Origin: Tethya wilhelma
Lineage: Eukaryota; Porifera; Demospongiae; Tethyida; Tethyidae
Direction: 5' to 3'
Length of the DNA stretch: 64,000 nt
Assembly: GCA_964030475.1 (NCBI GenBank)
Contig: CAXIPT010000001.1
Location: forward strand, 26,909,015-26,973,014
A program made the translations under genes and the position numbers. Each line of letters starts with the position of its first letter. The first letter of the stretch is position 1. Below, in pieces: positions 33,948-47,100 of this stretch. Under the pieces are notes generated by a model. The model worked only from the letters and a program-made list of their open reading frames with translations. It did no database searches and was not told the origin of the DNA.

Positions 33948-36107
33948 ATGGCGTTGTTGGATGATGACTTGGATTCATGGCAAGCAAATCTTTGGGGAAG
34001 ACGAAGGTTCAAGCTAAAAGAGAAGAATGAAATCTGCTATCCTCTACCTCTATTACTTCAAGATCTTTGTCTCCTGGTGGTTGTAAACGATGTCAACAGT
34101 TATCCCATAGAACTGTTATCCTCACTACCAAGGTGGTTTCGTACTCGCCTCCTAGCAGCTCTCCCCCCACTACAACTTTTCAGCTTGATAAGTTCTCCCA
34201 TAGCCGAAGGAATAGACGTCAACGAGTTGTGGAAACAAAGAGTGAAGGGTTCAAATATTACCTATGGTCAGGGACATAATGAAGGGAGGTTTCAACTTGA
34301 AATAGGAACTGCACCATTTTCAAGGTCCTACATGTTTTTGAACCCAGCTTTGAACAGTTTGGCTAGCGAAATCAAAGAAATGCTTAAGGTAATAGCAGAA
34401 TCTGAGAATCAACCCGAGAACTGTTCTGCCATGAAAGCCTATCTATTAGACGTCACTTCAAGTGTCTTCTCAATAAGATATGATTTCCACCTAAAGGGGT
34501 TGTGTCACAAACTAGTATCCATCCATGGCGATGTGTTGCTGTCCCACAGCCTCAAGTCAGGCTCACTGCACCAACCATGTGAACACGGTTTGTGTAGTCA
34601 AGGCGTGTGGGAAAGGCAGGCTACTGTACTGGTGTCCAATCAACCGTCCCATATGCCAACATCTATGTTGCCGTGGGTTTATGGCAATAGACCGTCAGAT
34701 GTTCTGCTTACTCCTGCTAGTCTTCAACATTTCTTGGACAGCCCCAACAGAGTAGGCTTACTATCCACACTTGTGAAGCTAGAGAATATTCAACCTTCAA
34801 GTGTAAGCATTCACATTGAAACATTATCGGAAGCATTCTTGAATGACTTGCGTGCCGAGCAGCTCTCTTGTGACATTGGTGGTCTTCCAGCGAACGAGAT
34901 GCAACATTTGTTGATAATGAAGCACTTCCTGGAGAAAGTCATTGTTCTGAGATTGAAGTGTGACAAATATGCCAACATTGGAGTGTTGCTCGGTATGGTT
35001 GAAGCTGCCACTGCTGACGGAGAGCACAGTAACCTGAAACACCTCATTTGTATGCTCCCAGACACATACACTGACATTGTGCAACCACTTTCAAAGCTCT
35101 TTATGTTACCAAACTTCAGCCAGTTGTCACTGAAGGTAGATAATGTCTATCCTCTGGTTCTTGCCAAACTACTATTGGCATTCATGTCTGCACCGTGCAC
35201 ACAAACTCAAAAGTTAGTGATAAATTCCCAGTCGGTTATGCAGTTCCCTTCACAGTTCAAGGAAAGCCAGCTAGCTAGTCTAAACGTGGGACCAATAGCT
35301 ACTCCAGTGTGTAGCGTTCAACACAAGATACTCGAGTTCTCATCACGAAGGGAGTTTACAAATGCCCTCTACCTAGTCCTTCAACTGCCAAGTATCCGAC
35401 TGAAAGAACTAACACTAGTTGATCTGCACGAGTTCCATCGATATGTACATTTCTGTGCCATCCACCCAGATTTACAAGTAACTGAACTTACAATCACTTT
35501 TCCCCGAACATCCGAAAATGCTGACTTCCTTTCTACTGCCGAGGCAGATCTAGTATCTCTGATCAGCATGGCCACTCTTGAAGAGCTCCATATCACTGGA
35601 GTATGGGGCAAGTACTCTCAAGTCAAACAGGGCATAGTGTTGGGGTTGCAGTGTAGAGCTAAAGATGATTTGCCACCACTGACCACACTCGAACTGGAGT
35701 CTGATGAGTTTTATGCTAAGTCCGAAATCCAAACACTTTTCGACACAATTCTCTCACAGAAAGGACTTGAAAAATTGACAGTAATTTTTGGGAAAGGATT
35801 TGTGGATGTATTCCAACAGCAAGATTATGAAGACATGTTCTACAGTAGTTGGCTTAGGTGTGCTCAAAATGTAAAACTGAAATCAATCACAATGCAAGCA
35901 CTTCCAGTGAAGTTTGAAAAACTAGCACTCGTTGTTGAGGAACTATGTTTCTCGCTAAAAACTCTTCCTTCTCCGCCACAAGATGAGACTCATTACGTGG
36001 ACTATAGCCCTGACTTTGGGGGTGGTTATTCTGACTATGACTATGACTATGATTATCGTGACTACTATGATTCTGACTCACCCTACTACGATGGTGACTA
36101 TTTTTAA
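33948..36107 (+). CDS. Intronless F-box/LRR-like protein, copy 1 (intact)
   Basis: A single uninterrupted frame of 719 codons from ATG 33948 (MALLDDDLDSWQ) to TAA. The frame extends five codons upstream without another ATG. Residues about 28-80 (YPLPLLLQDLCLL ... YPIELLSSLPRWFRTRLLAA) resemble an F-box-like Leu-rich helical bundle. From about residue 440 a series of LRR-like strands is visible: LKELTLVDLHEF, VTELTITFPR, LEELHITGVW, LTTLELESDEF, LEKLTVIFG. The C-terminal about 35 residues are extremely Asp/Tyr/Gly-rich (SDYDYDYDYRDYYDSD). If F-box function is real it would be a substrate adaptor of a ubiquitin ligase, but this is a resemblance only. It is convergent with the Eph-like gene downstream, stops 333 bp apart. 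Confidence 0.8.
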   Translation: MALLDDDLDSWQANLWGRRRFKLKEKNEICYPLPLLLQDLCLLVVVNDVNSYPIELLSSLPRWFRTRLLAALPPLQLFSLISSPIAEGIDVNELWKQRVKGSNITYGQGHNEGRFQLEIGTAPFSRSYMFLNPALNSLASEIKEMLKVIAESENQPENCSAMKAYLLDVTSSVFSIRYDFHLKGLCHKLVSIHGDVLLSHSLKSGSLHQPCEHGLCSQGVWERQATVLVSNQPSHMPTSMLPWVYGNRPSDVLLTPASLQHFLDSPNRVGLLSTLVKLENIQPSSVSIHIETLSEAFLNDLRAEQLSCDIGGLPANEMQHLLIMKHFLEKVIVLRLKCDKYANIGVLLGMVEAATADGEHSNLKHLICMLPDTYTDIVQPLSKLFMLPNFSQLSLKVDNVYPLVLAKLLLAFMSAPCTQTQKLVINSQSVMQFPSQFKESQLASLNVGPIATPVCSVQHKILEFSSRREFTNALYLVLQLPSIRLKELTLVDLHEFHRYVHFCAIHPDLQVTELTITFPRTSENADFLSTAEADLVSLISMATLEELHITGVWGKYSQVKQGIVLGLQCRAKDDLPPLTTLELESDEFYAKSEIQTLFDTILSQKGLEKLTVIFGKGFVDVFQQQDYEDMFYSSWLRCAQNVKLKSITMQALPVKFEKLALVVEELCFSLKTLPSPPQDETHYVDYSPDFGGGYSDYDYDYDYRDYYDSDSPYYDGDYF

Positions 36108-36439
36108 CATTATTATGATTTCTAACAAGTTTTGATTAATTAGTTATTACTAAGTCAATGGTATGACTGTACAAAAATATACGTACGTGTTCAGATTTCA
36201 TACTATGTCCATGAAAAATGATTTGAAAAAATCTTGTGGTCTATCTAGGATTTGAACCCACGCAGGTTGATCGATCTTTCATTTCTAGGTCCTAAGATAT
36301 TATTTCTATTATGCACATGTTTAAATAATTACGGTTTACAGTAATTACCATACTACTACATAATAAAATCATTTAACTATAAGTGTTAACAATCAGTTCA
36401 ATACAATACATTCACTGGTTAATACAAAGAAGCTAGCCC

Positions 36440-39400
36440 TCATATAAAATTTACGCAAATATTCTGTTCTTCGTTATTAGAATCTGGTATGCGACAGCAA
36501 TAGACTCCAAGGGGGAAATCATCCCCTCGTCGGTGAAGGCAAATGTGCTGCTCTCCTCGACCTCTGTAAAGGTCATCTCCCCTACCTCTAGTTCTAACAG
36601 TAGTCGTACCATCAGGATAGAAGTATTCACCAGCACGGTTCGGAGACCCACAGCAGTCAGTCTTGTTAGTAGCACAACGAAGACAGTCCTCATCAGTACC
36701 AATGCTTGACGCTTGTATTTCACTATTATTAGCATACACCTTGCCATTCAGTTCAAACCACACTTGAGAAGGCTCACAAGTTGGAGCCACCCCAGTCCAT
36801 TCACCATTAACACAAAATCGAGATCCATTACCACTAAGCTCATAAAAGGGATCACACTGATAGATTGCTAGTCTGTTCAACACAGTCACTTTCCCATTCT
36901 CTGGGTCCTCCAGATCATCACAGAGATCAACTACAAAATCAATAAAATGAAGGATGACTATGGAAGTAAATTGAACAATAAAATTACTCATAATATTATA
37001 TACCTGGGACACAGGTTGGGACTCCTCCCCTCCAGGTTCCATCAGGTTGGCAGTCACGTAGACTATTCCCTTTGAGTTCATAGCCTTCATTACAACGATA
37101 CCGAGCTTGAGATCCTGGCTGTATTCCACAAGATCCTATTCTAGTGATAGTGACCGTCCCATTAGGAGGATCAGGAAGATCTTTGCAGGTTGGATCATTG
37201 CCTTTGTATGACATTAAATCATTATAATGATCAAAGAATGCTGGCATACTGTATCACTAGCACTTACTTATACATTTTGGAGCAGTTCCAGTCCATTCTC
37301 CATCAAAATTACAAAACCTGTTGCGTGCTCCCATCATGCAGTATCCTGGGTCACAAGAATAAATAGCAGCATGCCCAAAGGTAACTCCAGTTGTTGTCAC
37401 CGTTCCATTAGCCGGATCAGGGAGGGTACCACAGGCAACTGTTGGAAATTTTAATAGTGCAGTATTTTTTTTTATTATAATAATTTTATAGCTACAATTA
37501 CACCAGAATTTACTGACCTTGACAGAATGGGGGCCTACCACTCCAGGTGCCATCAGGTTGACACACCCTTTTATATTCACCAATCAATTGATACCCACTA
37601 TCACAAGTGTAAGTAGCACAGCTCCCAACAGTTCTTCCAGATAAAGTAACTTCTCCATTACGAGGAGGAGATAATGGCATGCATTTTACTGGAACAAAAC
37701 AAAGGCACACAATGTCATGTTATATGTATAAAAATACATAATGTAATAATTTTCAAGAAACTTACTGACACAAGAAGGATCATTTCCACTCCAAGTTCCA
37801 TCAGGTTGACAGATACGTTGCTCATCTCCAACTAGTTGGTACTGAGAATCACACGTATACATAGCAGTGCTTCTAACTTCATGTTGCACTTCACCATTTT
37901 CAGGACCAACAAGATTAGTACACCCTACATCTAGATTTGGATCCAGTTCATAGTGACATACACTGATAGTATATACATCACCACATTGAGATGTGGTCAT
38001 GTACACAACCATGCACAGCCTAACCTGGTGTGGGGGTTGGAGGACAGGAATCATTACACAGTGGACACCCTACATAAACAAGACTTTTTTGAACCAATCA
38101 AAGACACACCTTAATGGTGGACAGTAAAAATACAATAGTACCAGAGTATGTGACAAAAATGCTAATCGTAGAAAACCACATGCACCCTACTTCTATTATT
38201 ATAAGTCCATTTATTACCTAGAGGTCTTCCTTCACTCCATTCTCCATCATGACCCCCTGTCTTAGCACGGACCTTTACAATTACGATGGACAGTACATAA
38301 CATAATTATAATATAGTGAACAAAAATAGAAGACACAAATTGTCCACACGTACCTTTATACAAACTTGTGAGGGCTCTGTATCTTGTGGCAGGTCATTAT
38401 CCATATCAACAGTATGGGTTGAGTGTTCTTCACCTTCCTTAAATATGGTACTGGTCTTACTGTAGTCTTGACAGTCATAGAACTCCAAGTCATAGCCCGT
38501 TACTTCTCCATTTGGATTAAACGGTGGACCCCAGACAACTTCACTGCAATAAGCACGTACAACTCTTGGTGGTCCAGGAACTGCATACAAATATATATTA
38601 AAAAAAATTAAACAATCTATTATTAGAATCTATAACCTAGCTAACTTTAGGTTTAGAACATACCTCCTTCAAGTGTGGTCAGTTTGACATCACATAACCT
38701 GAGGTGCTCATTCTTCTCATCCATGTCAGTGACTTTATTATGAACAACCACACGGAACACATAGCAGGTGGCAGGAGTCAGGTCAGTGAAATTATGTGTG
38801 ATGTATTCTTCATCACTTTCCAGGCGCTCTATTATCACTTCAAAGTTTCCAATTTTGCAGTGGTCATTTCTTTTGACAGTGTACCAGAGGTTCCCTGAGC
38901 CTAGACCATCAGGCCTCTTCCATTGGAGAACAGCATAGTTGCTTCCAACATATAAAGCCTCCAATTCAGTACAAGCACCTGGAGGAGCTGTATGGACATT
39001 GATATAATTATGAATAATTATTAACAACAATCAGCTAGACCAATTTGTCTCACATGTGCATCCATCATCTGGTCCTTCATCCTTTGCTCTGAAGTAACCT
39101 AGTTGACACTCACACTGACATGCCTGGGGCTGGTCATCTTTGGTATTGGGAGGACATCTCAAGCACTCTGACATTGGATGGGCTGAGGTGCGGTAGAATC
39201 CATGCTAGTATAATTTATTGTACAATAGCTTATAAAATTCAAACAAGTCTTATCATTAAAACAATTCCAAACCCACTGTCCTTATGCTCCTGCTAAAATC
39301 AAGAACAAATTAATGTCTGGAAATGATGCATTCTTATATCAGAAAAGACTACATCCATGCATTTCTACACCACTGTAATTTGCAACCCACACTGTGTAAC

Positions 39401-40387
39401 ATAATTAAATCAGCTGTAATTCCATGCAACTTACCATCACACTTTCTTCCATCACTGGACTCATGATATCCACAGTCACATTCACACACAGCAAGGTCAG
39501 AGCATGTCCCTTCCTCATCACATGTCCTAGTGAGGTCTTCTGGTTTGATAGCATTTGCATGAGCAGGACAACTGCAATCGGCAGAACTAGAGCCATCTCT
39601 TACTAGAGGAACTTCAGGACAGGAGAGGAGGCCATCAGTAACTGGAGGAGCAATTCGATAATATGCCAGAAACCGTTTTATCTGTCCACCACATGCCCCA
39701 GTGTCTCTGAATCCTAGGTAGAATCCTCTGAAGTCTTTAGGACGATTAAAAATAATCTCTACAGTTGCATCACCACACCCAGTTTGATTCTGGTGCAGAC
39801 GAGATGTCATTTCATCTCCAGTTAGAGGCATATAGTTCATTGGGTCTGTTTGTATGGTCTCATTAATAGGGCCATTAGTGTCATATCGATACACTGTTAC
39901 TTTATCACAGTTGGTTGATTGTTGGCATCCTGACCATCTGAAAGTAGCTTTGAGAATCACCTCCTTAGATTTATTGTAGCTGTTGTAGCTAGTGAAGAAC
40001 CAGTTCTCTTGATTTGATGAGCGGGAACAACCCCCCACTCCAATCTCCAACTGACAAGTACTAGTTCCTCCAAAGCCATCATTCCACTGTACATTGTGAG
40101 AATGGAAGGAATTCGAAACAACAATTTACAAACAACTAGCAACTCACTCCTCTTCCATCTTCATCCACATCTCTCTGTTCCCAGACAGCTCTGGAGCCTC
40201 CAAACAGATCTTCATAGTCATAGGAGTCTACTATAAGGTGCCAGTCATTAGGGTAGATGTGATCAGGCTTGTAACGATGGTCTGTCCGACACAAATGATC
40301 AGGGGTTGGTACAGTATTGTGATTTTGGCCAAACACACAGCATCCCAGAGTTAGCAGGAGGATACAGCCAGAGATCGGTGGAGCCAT
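36440..40387 (-). CDS. Kinase-less Eph-like/Sushi protein, copy 2 (exon 3 damaged)
   Basis: Minus-strand exons: 40148-40387 (signal peptide MAPPISGCILLLTLGCCVFG), 39435-40086 (Eph ligand-binding domain with GFYLGFRDTGACGGQIKRF, and Cys-rich part), about 39057-39208 (Eph EGF-like), 38664-38987 (FN3), 38354-38580 and 38218-38272 (FN3), 38025-38069 (linker), 37766-37924, 37518-37688, 37268-37438, 37004-37201 (four Sushi/CCP), and 36440-36930 (fifth Sushi plus Ig-like C-terminal domain ending LGVYCCRIPD...NICVNFI). No TM, kinase or SAM follows. Compared with the copy at 44183, about 50 nt covering the exon 3 acceptor and its first codons (CKR) are deleted. The nearest AG (TACTAG) gives the wrong phase, so a normal full-length product is doubtful. 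Confidence 0.8.
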
Positions 40388-40551
40388 TGCTAGAACATAA
40401 GAATGTCATAATATTTGTAATAAACAGTGAAATCACAATGGCTTGATCTATATACTAAGAGCAAGCACCATGATTCAAGAGAACAACAAATATTCTGATA
40501 CCATATGGCATGCACTAAGGAGTGCCATAGTATAAGATAGTCTCACCTCAC

Positions 40552-40630
40552 TTTCATTCAAGTTTAGGTCTCACTCTGACTAGGTGTTGCAGTGACTGTT
40601 GAAAGATAGAGGAAATGCTGTTTATAATAC
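40552..40630 (-). promoter_or_regulatory. TATA box and 5' UTR exon, Eph-like copy 2
   Basis: On the minus strand, TATTATAAA (40622-40630) precedes the conserved leader TCTTTCAACAGTCACTGCAA, which ends in GAAAGTGAG before donor GTGAGA. A leader intron then runs to the ATG at 40387. Confidence 0.6.
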
Positions 40631-41095
40631 TCTGTGTACCACCATCTGTGGTTGTGGGCAGTGTACAAACTTCATTCCAAGTTTGTTTGCCTATAGGCCC
40701 ACTCCTTCAGATAAAAGCCCCCATATCAATGGGTTATCATAACACCAAACAGCCCACAAAACAGTATATAGTTATCTACCCTGGTAGTCATATGAGTAGA
40801 TGAGCTAGATGTAAAGGTGCATGTATATGCAAAAGGAGAGGAGTTTGATTCTGCTGTAGACGAAAAATTGATCACTATCTCTGTGTGATGTCTGTTCAAT
40901 TTGCTTTGAGTTTATTTTTGTATGTGGTAGGACCAGCAGGTGCATGTTTTATTGAAATTACTTGTGCATTTTCTTTATAATAATATTATTATTTCCTTTA
41001 TTGGTTTATTGTTGATGCTTGTACATACAGGGATTAGGTCATGGATAGGAGATAGGCAGAAGTTGTGATTTTCGTACTGCAAAATTTTAATCTTT

Positions 41096-41789
41096 AATTG
41101 GAGTCAATTCTTAAATACATGGACTGCAGCTCAACTTTGTTAAAGACACTTTCACCATAGGATCGAGCTATAGCACTAAGTTGTGTCTATAGATTAATAT
41201 ATACAGCTTTCCATGATAGGCACCCTCTAACACTAGCTGCATGGAAACAAGGGGCTGTGTTTCCAGAAACAAAGCACAAGAGGAAGGAAAGTATCTTAAT
41301 TGTAGCAAACTAATTTTGTAATCATAGGAAATTGGCTATAATATTTGCCAAGCAAGACAAATGTAGCAAGGAGAGAAGCTAGTATTAAATTATAACACCA
41401 TGCTATTTCTAGTGAGATATCTCATCTGTTGGAGAAAATGGTGTCCTAGGTGTTAAGGTATAGAACATTCCACCTTCAGGCATATGAGGTAAAGGGTAAG
41501 GGTCGTTACCATTAAAGACACTCCGACAGCTCGAAAGATGTTTATAATTCAATGATAATGTCTAGCTGCTCAGCTGAGCTGCCGAGGTGGGTGCTGGGTG
41601 CTATATATAGGTATCTATAATTCTATTTACTTACTTTGGTACTTCTGTAGGCACACATCGTTGTACGGTTGTTGAGTCTTGGGCTCTTTTTGACAGTGAC
41701 AGACTTTGTTATAAGACATGATATTGCACGTGAGTACCGAGTGACTTCGTTTACGTTTAGTACATGCCACTACAAGCAAGCTAGCTGGC
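41096..41789. other. Junction between the two cassette units
   Basis: 41096-41341 shares a short stretch (CAGCTTTCCATG...GGCACCCTCTAACACTAGCT) with 57241-57270, downstream of another Eph-like gene. From 41342 the sequence repeats the upstream flank of copy 1 of the F-box/LRR-like gene. No gene seen. Confidence 0.5.
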
Positions 41790-43889
41790 ATGGGGTTGTT
41801 GGATGTCTTGGATTCATGGCAAGCAAATCTTTGGGGAAGACAAAGGTTCAAGCTAAAAGAGAAGAATGAAATCTGCTATCCTCTACCTCTATTACTTCAA
41901 GATCTTTGTCTCCTGGTGGTTGTAAACGATGTTAACAGTTATCCCATAGAACTCACTGTTATCCTCACTACCAAGATGGTTTCGTATTCGCCTCCTAGCA
42001 GCTCTCCCTGCACTACAACTTTTCAGCTTGAAGAGTTCTCCCATAGCCGAAGGAATAGATGTCAACGAGCTGTGGAAACAAAGAGTGAAGGGTTCAAATA
42101 TTACCTATGGTCAGGGACATAATGAAGGGAGGTTTCAACTTGAATAGGAACTGCACCATTTTCAAGGTCCTACATGTTTTTGAACCCAGCTTTGAACCAT
42201 TTGGCTAACGAAATCAAAGAAATGCTTAAGGTAATAGCAGAATCTGAGAATCAACCCGAGAACTGTTCTGCCATGAAAGCCTATCTATTAGATGTCACTT
42301 CAAGCATCTTCTCAATAAGATATGATTTCCACCTAAAGGGTTTGTGTCACAAACTAGCATCCATCCATGGCGATGCGTTGCTGTCCCACAGCCTCAAGTC
42401 AGGCTCACTGCACCAGCCATGTGAACACGGTTTGTGTAGTCAAGGCGTGTGGGAAAGGCAGGCTACTGTACTGGCGTCCAATCAAAAGTCCCAAATGCCA
42501 ACATCTATGTTGCCGTGGGTTTATGGCAATAGACCGTCAGATGTTCTGCTTACTCCTGCTAGTCTTCAACATTTCTTGGACAGCCCCAACAGAGTAGGTT
42601 TACTATCCACACTTATGAAGCTAGAGAATATTCAACCTTCAAGTGTAAGCATTCACATTGAAACATTATCGGAAGCATTCTTGAATGGCTTGCGTGCCGA
42701 GCAGCTCTCTTGTGACATTGGTGGTCTTCCAGTGGACAAGATGAAGCATTTGTCGATAATGAAGCACTTCCTGGAGAAAGTCATTGTTCTGAGATTGAAG
42801 TGTGACAAATATGCCAACATTGGAGTGTTGCTCAGTATGGTTGAAGCAGCCACTGCTGACGGAGAACACAGTAACCTGAAACACCTCATTTGTATGCTCC
42901 CAGACACATACACTGACATTGTGCAACCACTTTCAAAGCTCTTAATGTTACCCGACTTCAGCCAGTTGTCACTGAGGGTAGATAATGTGTATCCTTTGGT
43001 TCTTGCCAAACTACTGTTGGCATTTATGTCTGCACCGTGCACACAAACTCAAAAGTTAGTGATAAATTCCCAGTCGGTTATGCAGTTCCCTTCACAGTTC
43101 AAGGAAAGTCAACTAGCCTCTCTAAACGTGGGACCAATAGGTGCACCAGTGTGTAGCGTTCAACACAAGATACTCGAGTTCTCATCACGAAGGGAGTTTA
43201 CAAATGCCCTCTACCTAGTCCTTCAACTGCCAAGTGTCCGACTGAAAGAACTAACACTGGTTGATCTGCACGAGTTCCACCGATATGTACATTTCTGTGC
43301 CATCCACCCAGATTTACAAGTAGCTGAACTTACAATCACTTTTCCCCGAACATCCAAAAACGCTGACTTCCTTTCTACTGCCGAGACAGATCTAGTATCA
43401 CTGATCAGCATGGCCACTCTTGAAGAGCTCCATATAACTGGAGTATGGGGCAAGTATTCTCAAGTCAAACAGGGCATTGTATTGGGGTTGCAGTGTAGAG
43501 CTAAAGATGATTTACCACCACTGACCACACTCGAACTGGAGTCGGATGAGTTTTATGCTAAGCCCGAAATCCAAACACTTTTCGACACAATTCTCTCACA
43601 GAAAGGACTTGAAGTAATTTTTGGGAAAGGATTTGTGGATGCATTCCAACAGCAAGATTATGAAGACATGTTTTACGGTAGTTGGCTAAGGTTTGCTCAA
43701 AATGTAAAACTGAAATCGATCACAATGCAAGCACTTCCAGTGAAGTTCGAAAAACTAGCGCTCGTTGTTGAAGAACTATGTTTCTCACTAAAAACTCTGA
43801 CTATGATTATCGTGACTACTATGATTCTGACTCGCCTTACTACGATGGTGACTATTTTTAACATTGTTATGATTTCTAACAAGTTTTGA
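41790..43889 (+). pseudogene. F-box/LRR-like protein, copy 2 (broken)
   Basis: Very close copy of 33948-36107 with several lesions. There is a 4-nt insertion near 41951-41956 and a compensating 1-nt deletion near 42144. Between them the shifted frame reaches a TAA at 42120-42122. A 9-nt in-frame deletion lies near 43613. A deletion of about 79 nt near 43798 removes the start of the Asp/Tyr-rich tail and shifts its frame to a hydrophobic end (MIIVTTMILTRLTTMVTIF). The middle part (42174 to about 43795) remains open and could make a truncated protein from an internal ATG. Confidence 0.8.
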
Positions 43890-44182
43890 TTAATTATTAC
43901 TAAGTCAATGGTATGACTGTACAAAAATATACGTACGTGTTCAGATTTCATACTATGTCCATGAAAAATGATTTGAAAAAATCTTGTGGTCTATCTAGGA
44001 TTTGAACCCACGCAGGTTGATCGATCTTTCATTTCCAGGTCCTAAGATATTATGCACATGTTTAAATAATTACGGTTTACAATAATTACCATACTACTAC
44101 ATATAATAAAATCATTTAACTATAAGTGTTAACAATCAGTTCAATACAATACATTCACTGGTTAATACAAAGAAGCTAGCCC

Positions 44183-47100
44183 TCATATAAAATTTACGCA
44201 AATATTCTGTTCTTCGTTATTAGAATCTGGTATGCGACAGCAATAGACTCCAAGGGGGAAATCATCCCCTCGTCGGTGAAGGCAAATGTGCTGCTCTCCT
44301 CGACCTCTGTAAAGGTCATCTCCCCTGCCTCTAGTTCTAACAGTAGTCGTACCATCAGGATAGAAGTATTCACCAGCACGGTTTGGATTTCCACAACAGT
44401 CAGTCTTGTTAGTAACACAACGAAGACAGTCCTCATCAGTACCAATGCTTGATGCTTGTATTTCACTATTATTAGCATACACCTTGCCATTCAGTTCAAA
44501 CCACACTTGAGAAGGCTCACAAGTTGGAGCCACCCCAGTCCATTCACCATCGACACAAAACCGAGATCCATTACCACTAAGCTCATAAAAGGGATCACAC
44601 TGATAGATTGCTAGTCTGTTCAACACAGTCACTTTCCCATTCTCTGGGTCCTCCAGATCATCACAGAGATCAACTACAAAATCAATAAAATGAAGGATGA
44701 CTATGGAAGAAAATTTTAAAGAACAATAAAATTACTCATAATATTATATACCTGGGGCACAGGTTGGGACTCCTCCCCTCCAGGTTCCATCAGATTGGCA
44801 GTCACGTAGACTATTCCCTTTGAGTTCATAGCCTTCATTACAACGATACCGAGCTTGAGATCCTGGCTGTATTCCACTAGATCCTATTCTAACGATAGTG
44901 ACCGTCCCGTTAGGAGGATCAGGAAGATCTTCACAAGTACGAACTGCAACAATTAAGCACAATAAACATAACTATGTGGTTAATAACATGTAAATACTAG
45001 AGTACAAAATTACACATGCATAAAAGGCAACCTACCACAATTAGGAGCATTTCCAGACCATTTTCCATTAGGAGTACAAAAGCGGAAAGAAGATCCAACT
45101 AAGACACATTCAGGATCACAAGAATAGGTCGCAGTGTTTCCAAATGTCACACCAGTTTGAGTCACAGTCCCACATTCTGGACTCAGTAGAGCACCACATT
45201 TTGCTACAGAGTCAAGAGTGATAATCAGTCAATTACAAATCAATTTTTGCAAGGGATTGGCTGCATCATAGTAACTGACTTCGACAGGATGGGGGGCTAC
45301 CACTCCAGGAGCCATTAGGTTGACACACACGGTTACTATCACCAATTAATTCATATCCACTATTACAAGTATAAGTAGCAGAGCTCCCAACAGTTCTTTC
45401 AGATGAAGCAACTTCTCCATTACGAGGAGGAGATAATGGCATGCATAGGTTCTCAGTTCCTGGAACAGAACAAAGGCACACAATGTCATGTCATAAGTAA
45501 CAATACAATAATTATTATGTAATAATTTTAGGAAACTTACTGACACAAGAAGGATCATTTCCACTCCAAGTTCCATCAGGTTGACAGGTACGTTGCTCAT
45601 CTCCAACTAGTTGGTACTGAGAATCACAAGTATACACAGCAGTGCTTCCAACTGCAGAACTATTCTGTTCCACTTCACCATTTTCAGGATCAACAAGAAT
45701 AGCACACCCTACATCTAGATTTGGATGCAGTTCAGGGTGATAATTAATAGTCTACATCACCACATTGAGATGTGGTCATGTACATAACCACAGCCTAACC
45801 TGGTGGAGGGGTTAGAGGACAGGAACCAAATGGACATTGAACCGGCATCATACATAGTTGACACCCTACATAAAAAAGACATTTTTGAACCTATCAAAGG
45901 CATGCTGCAATGACAGTAAAAATACCAGAGCATTTGTCTAAATTGCTAATCATAAAAAGACACCCCCTAGTAGAGCTCACTTCTATTATAAGTCAATTAA
46001 TTTTATTACCTAGAGGTCTTCCTTCACTCCATGTTCCATTATGAGCCAGTGTCTTAGCACGGACCTTTACAATTATGATAATGATGGACAGTACATATAT
46101 TATTTAGTAAACATAAACAGAAGACACAAGTTGTCAATATGTACCTTTATATAAACTTGTGAGGGCTCTGTATCTTGTGGCAGGTCGTTATCCATATCAA
46201 CAGTATGGGTTGAGTGTTCTTCACCTTCCTTAAATATGGTGCTGGTCTTACTGTAGTTTTGATGGTCATAGAACTCCAAGTCATACCCCATTACTTCTCC
46301 ATTTGGATTAAATGGTGGACCCCAGACAATTTCACTGCAATAAGCGCGTACAACTCTTGGTGGTCCAGGAACTGTACACAAATTGAAAAATTAAACAATC
46401 TATTATTAGAAGCTATAACCTAGTTAGCTATAGGTTTAGAACATACCTCCTTCCAGTGTGGTCAGTTTGACATCACATAACCTGAGGTGCTCATTCTTCT
46501 CATCCATGTCAGTGACTTTATTATGAACAACCACACGGAACACATAGGAGGTGGCAGGAGTCAGGTCAGTGAAATTATGTGTGATGCATTCTTCATCACT
46601 TTCCAGACGCTCTTCAATCACTTCAAAGTCTCCAATGTTCCGTTGGTCACTTCTTTTGATAACGTACCAGACCTTCCCTGAGTCTAGACCATCGGGCCTC
46701 TTCCATTGGAGAACAGCATAGTTACTTCCAACATATAAAGCCTTCAATTCAGTACAAGCACCTGGAGGAGCTGTATGGACATTGATATATTATATATGAA
46801 TAATTATTAACAACAATCAGACCAGTTAGTCTTACCTGTGCATCCATCATCTGGTCCTTCATCCTTTGCTCTGAAGTAACCTAGTTGACACTCACACTGA
46901 CATGCCTGGGGCTGGTCATCTTTGGTATTAGGAGGACATTTCAAGCACTCTGACATTGGATGGGCTGAGGTGCGGTAGAATCCACGTTTACAGGCTGAAA
47001 TGAAATAATAAAGTGAGGAGAATAAAATTAGTATAATTATACTACATATGTAGTTGCTTATAAAAATTCGAACAGCCTTATCATTAAAACAATCCCAAAC

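Noticed and set aside
36235..36310. tRNA-like T-arm (complement of GGATTTGAACCC) at 36240 and again at about 43990
   Set aside because: The minus strand has a GGGTTCAAATCC T-loop, but no matching acceptor stem or D/anticodon arms fold. The second copy is just part of the cassette duplication. At most a tRNA-derived SINE trace.
44183..44673. Ig-like C-terminal exon of the Eph-like protein as a membrane anchor
   Set aside because: No hydrophobic segment of TM length is present before the stop, and no GPI-type tail is seen.
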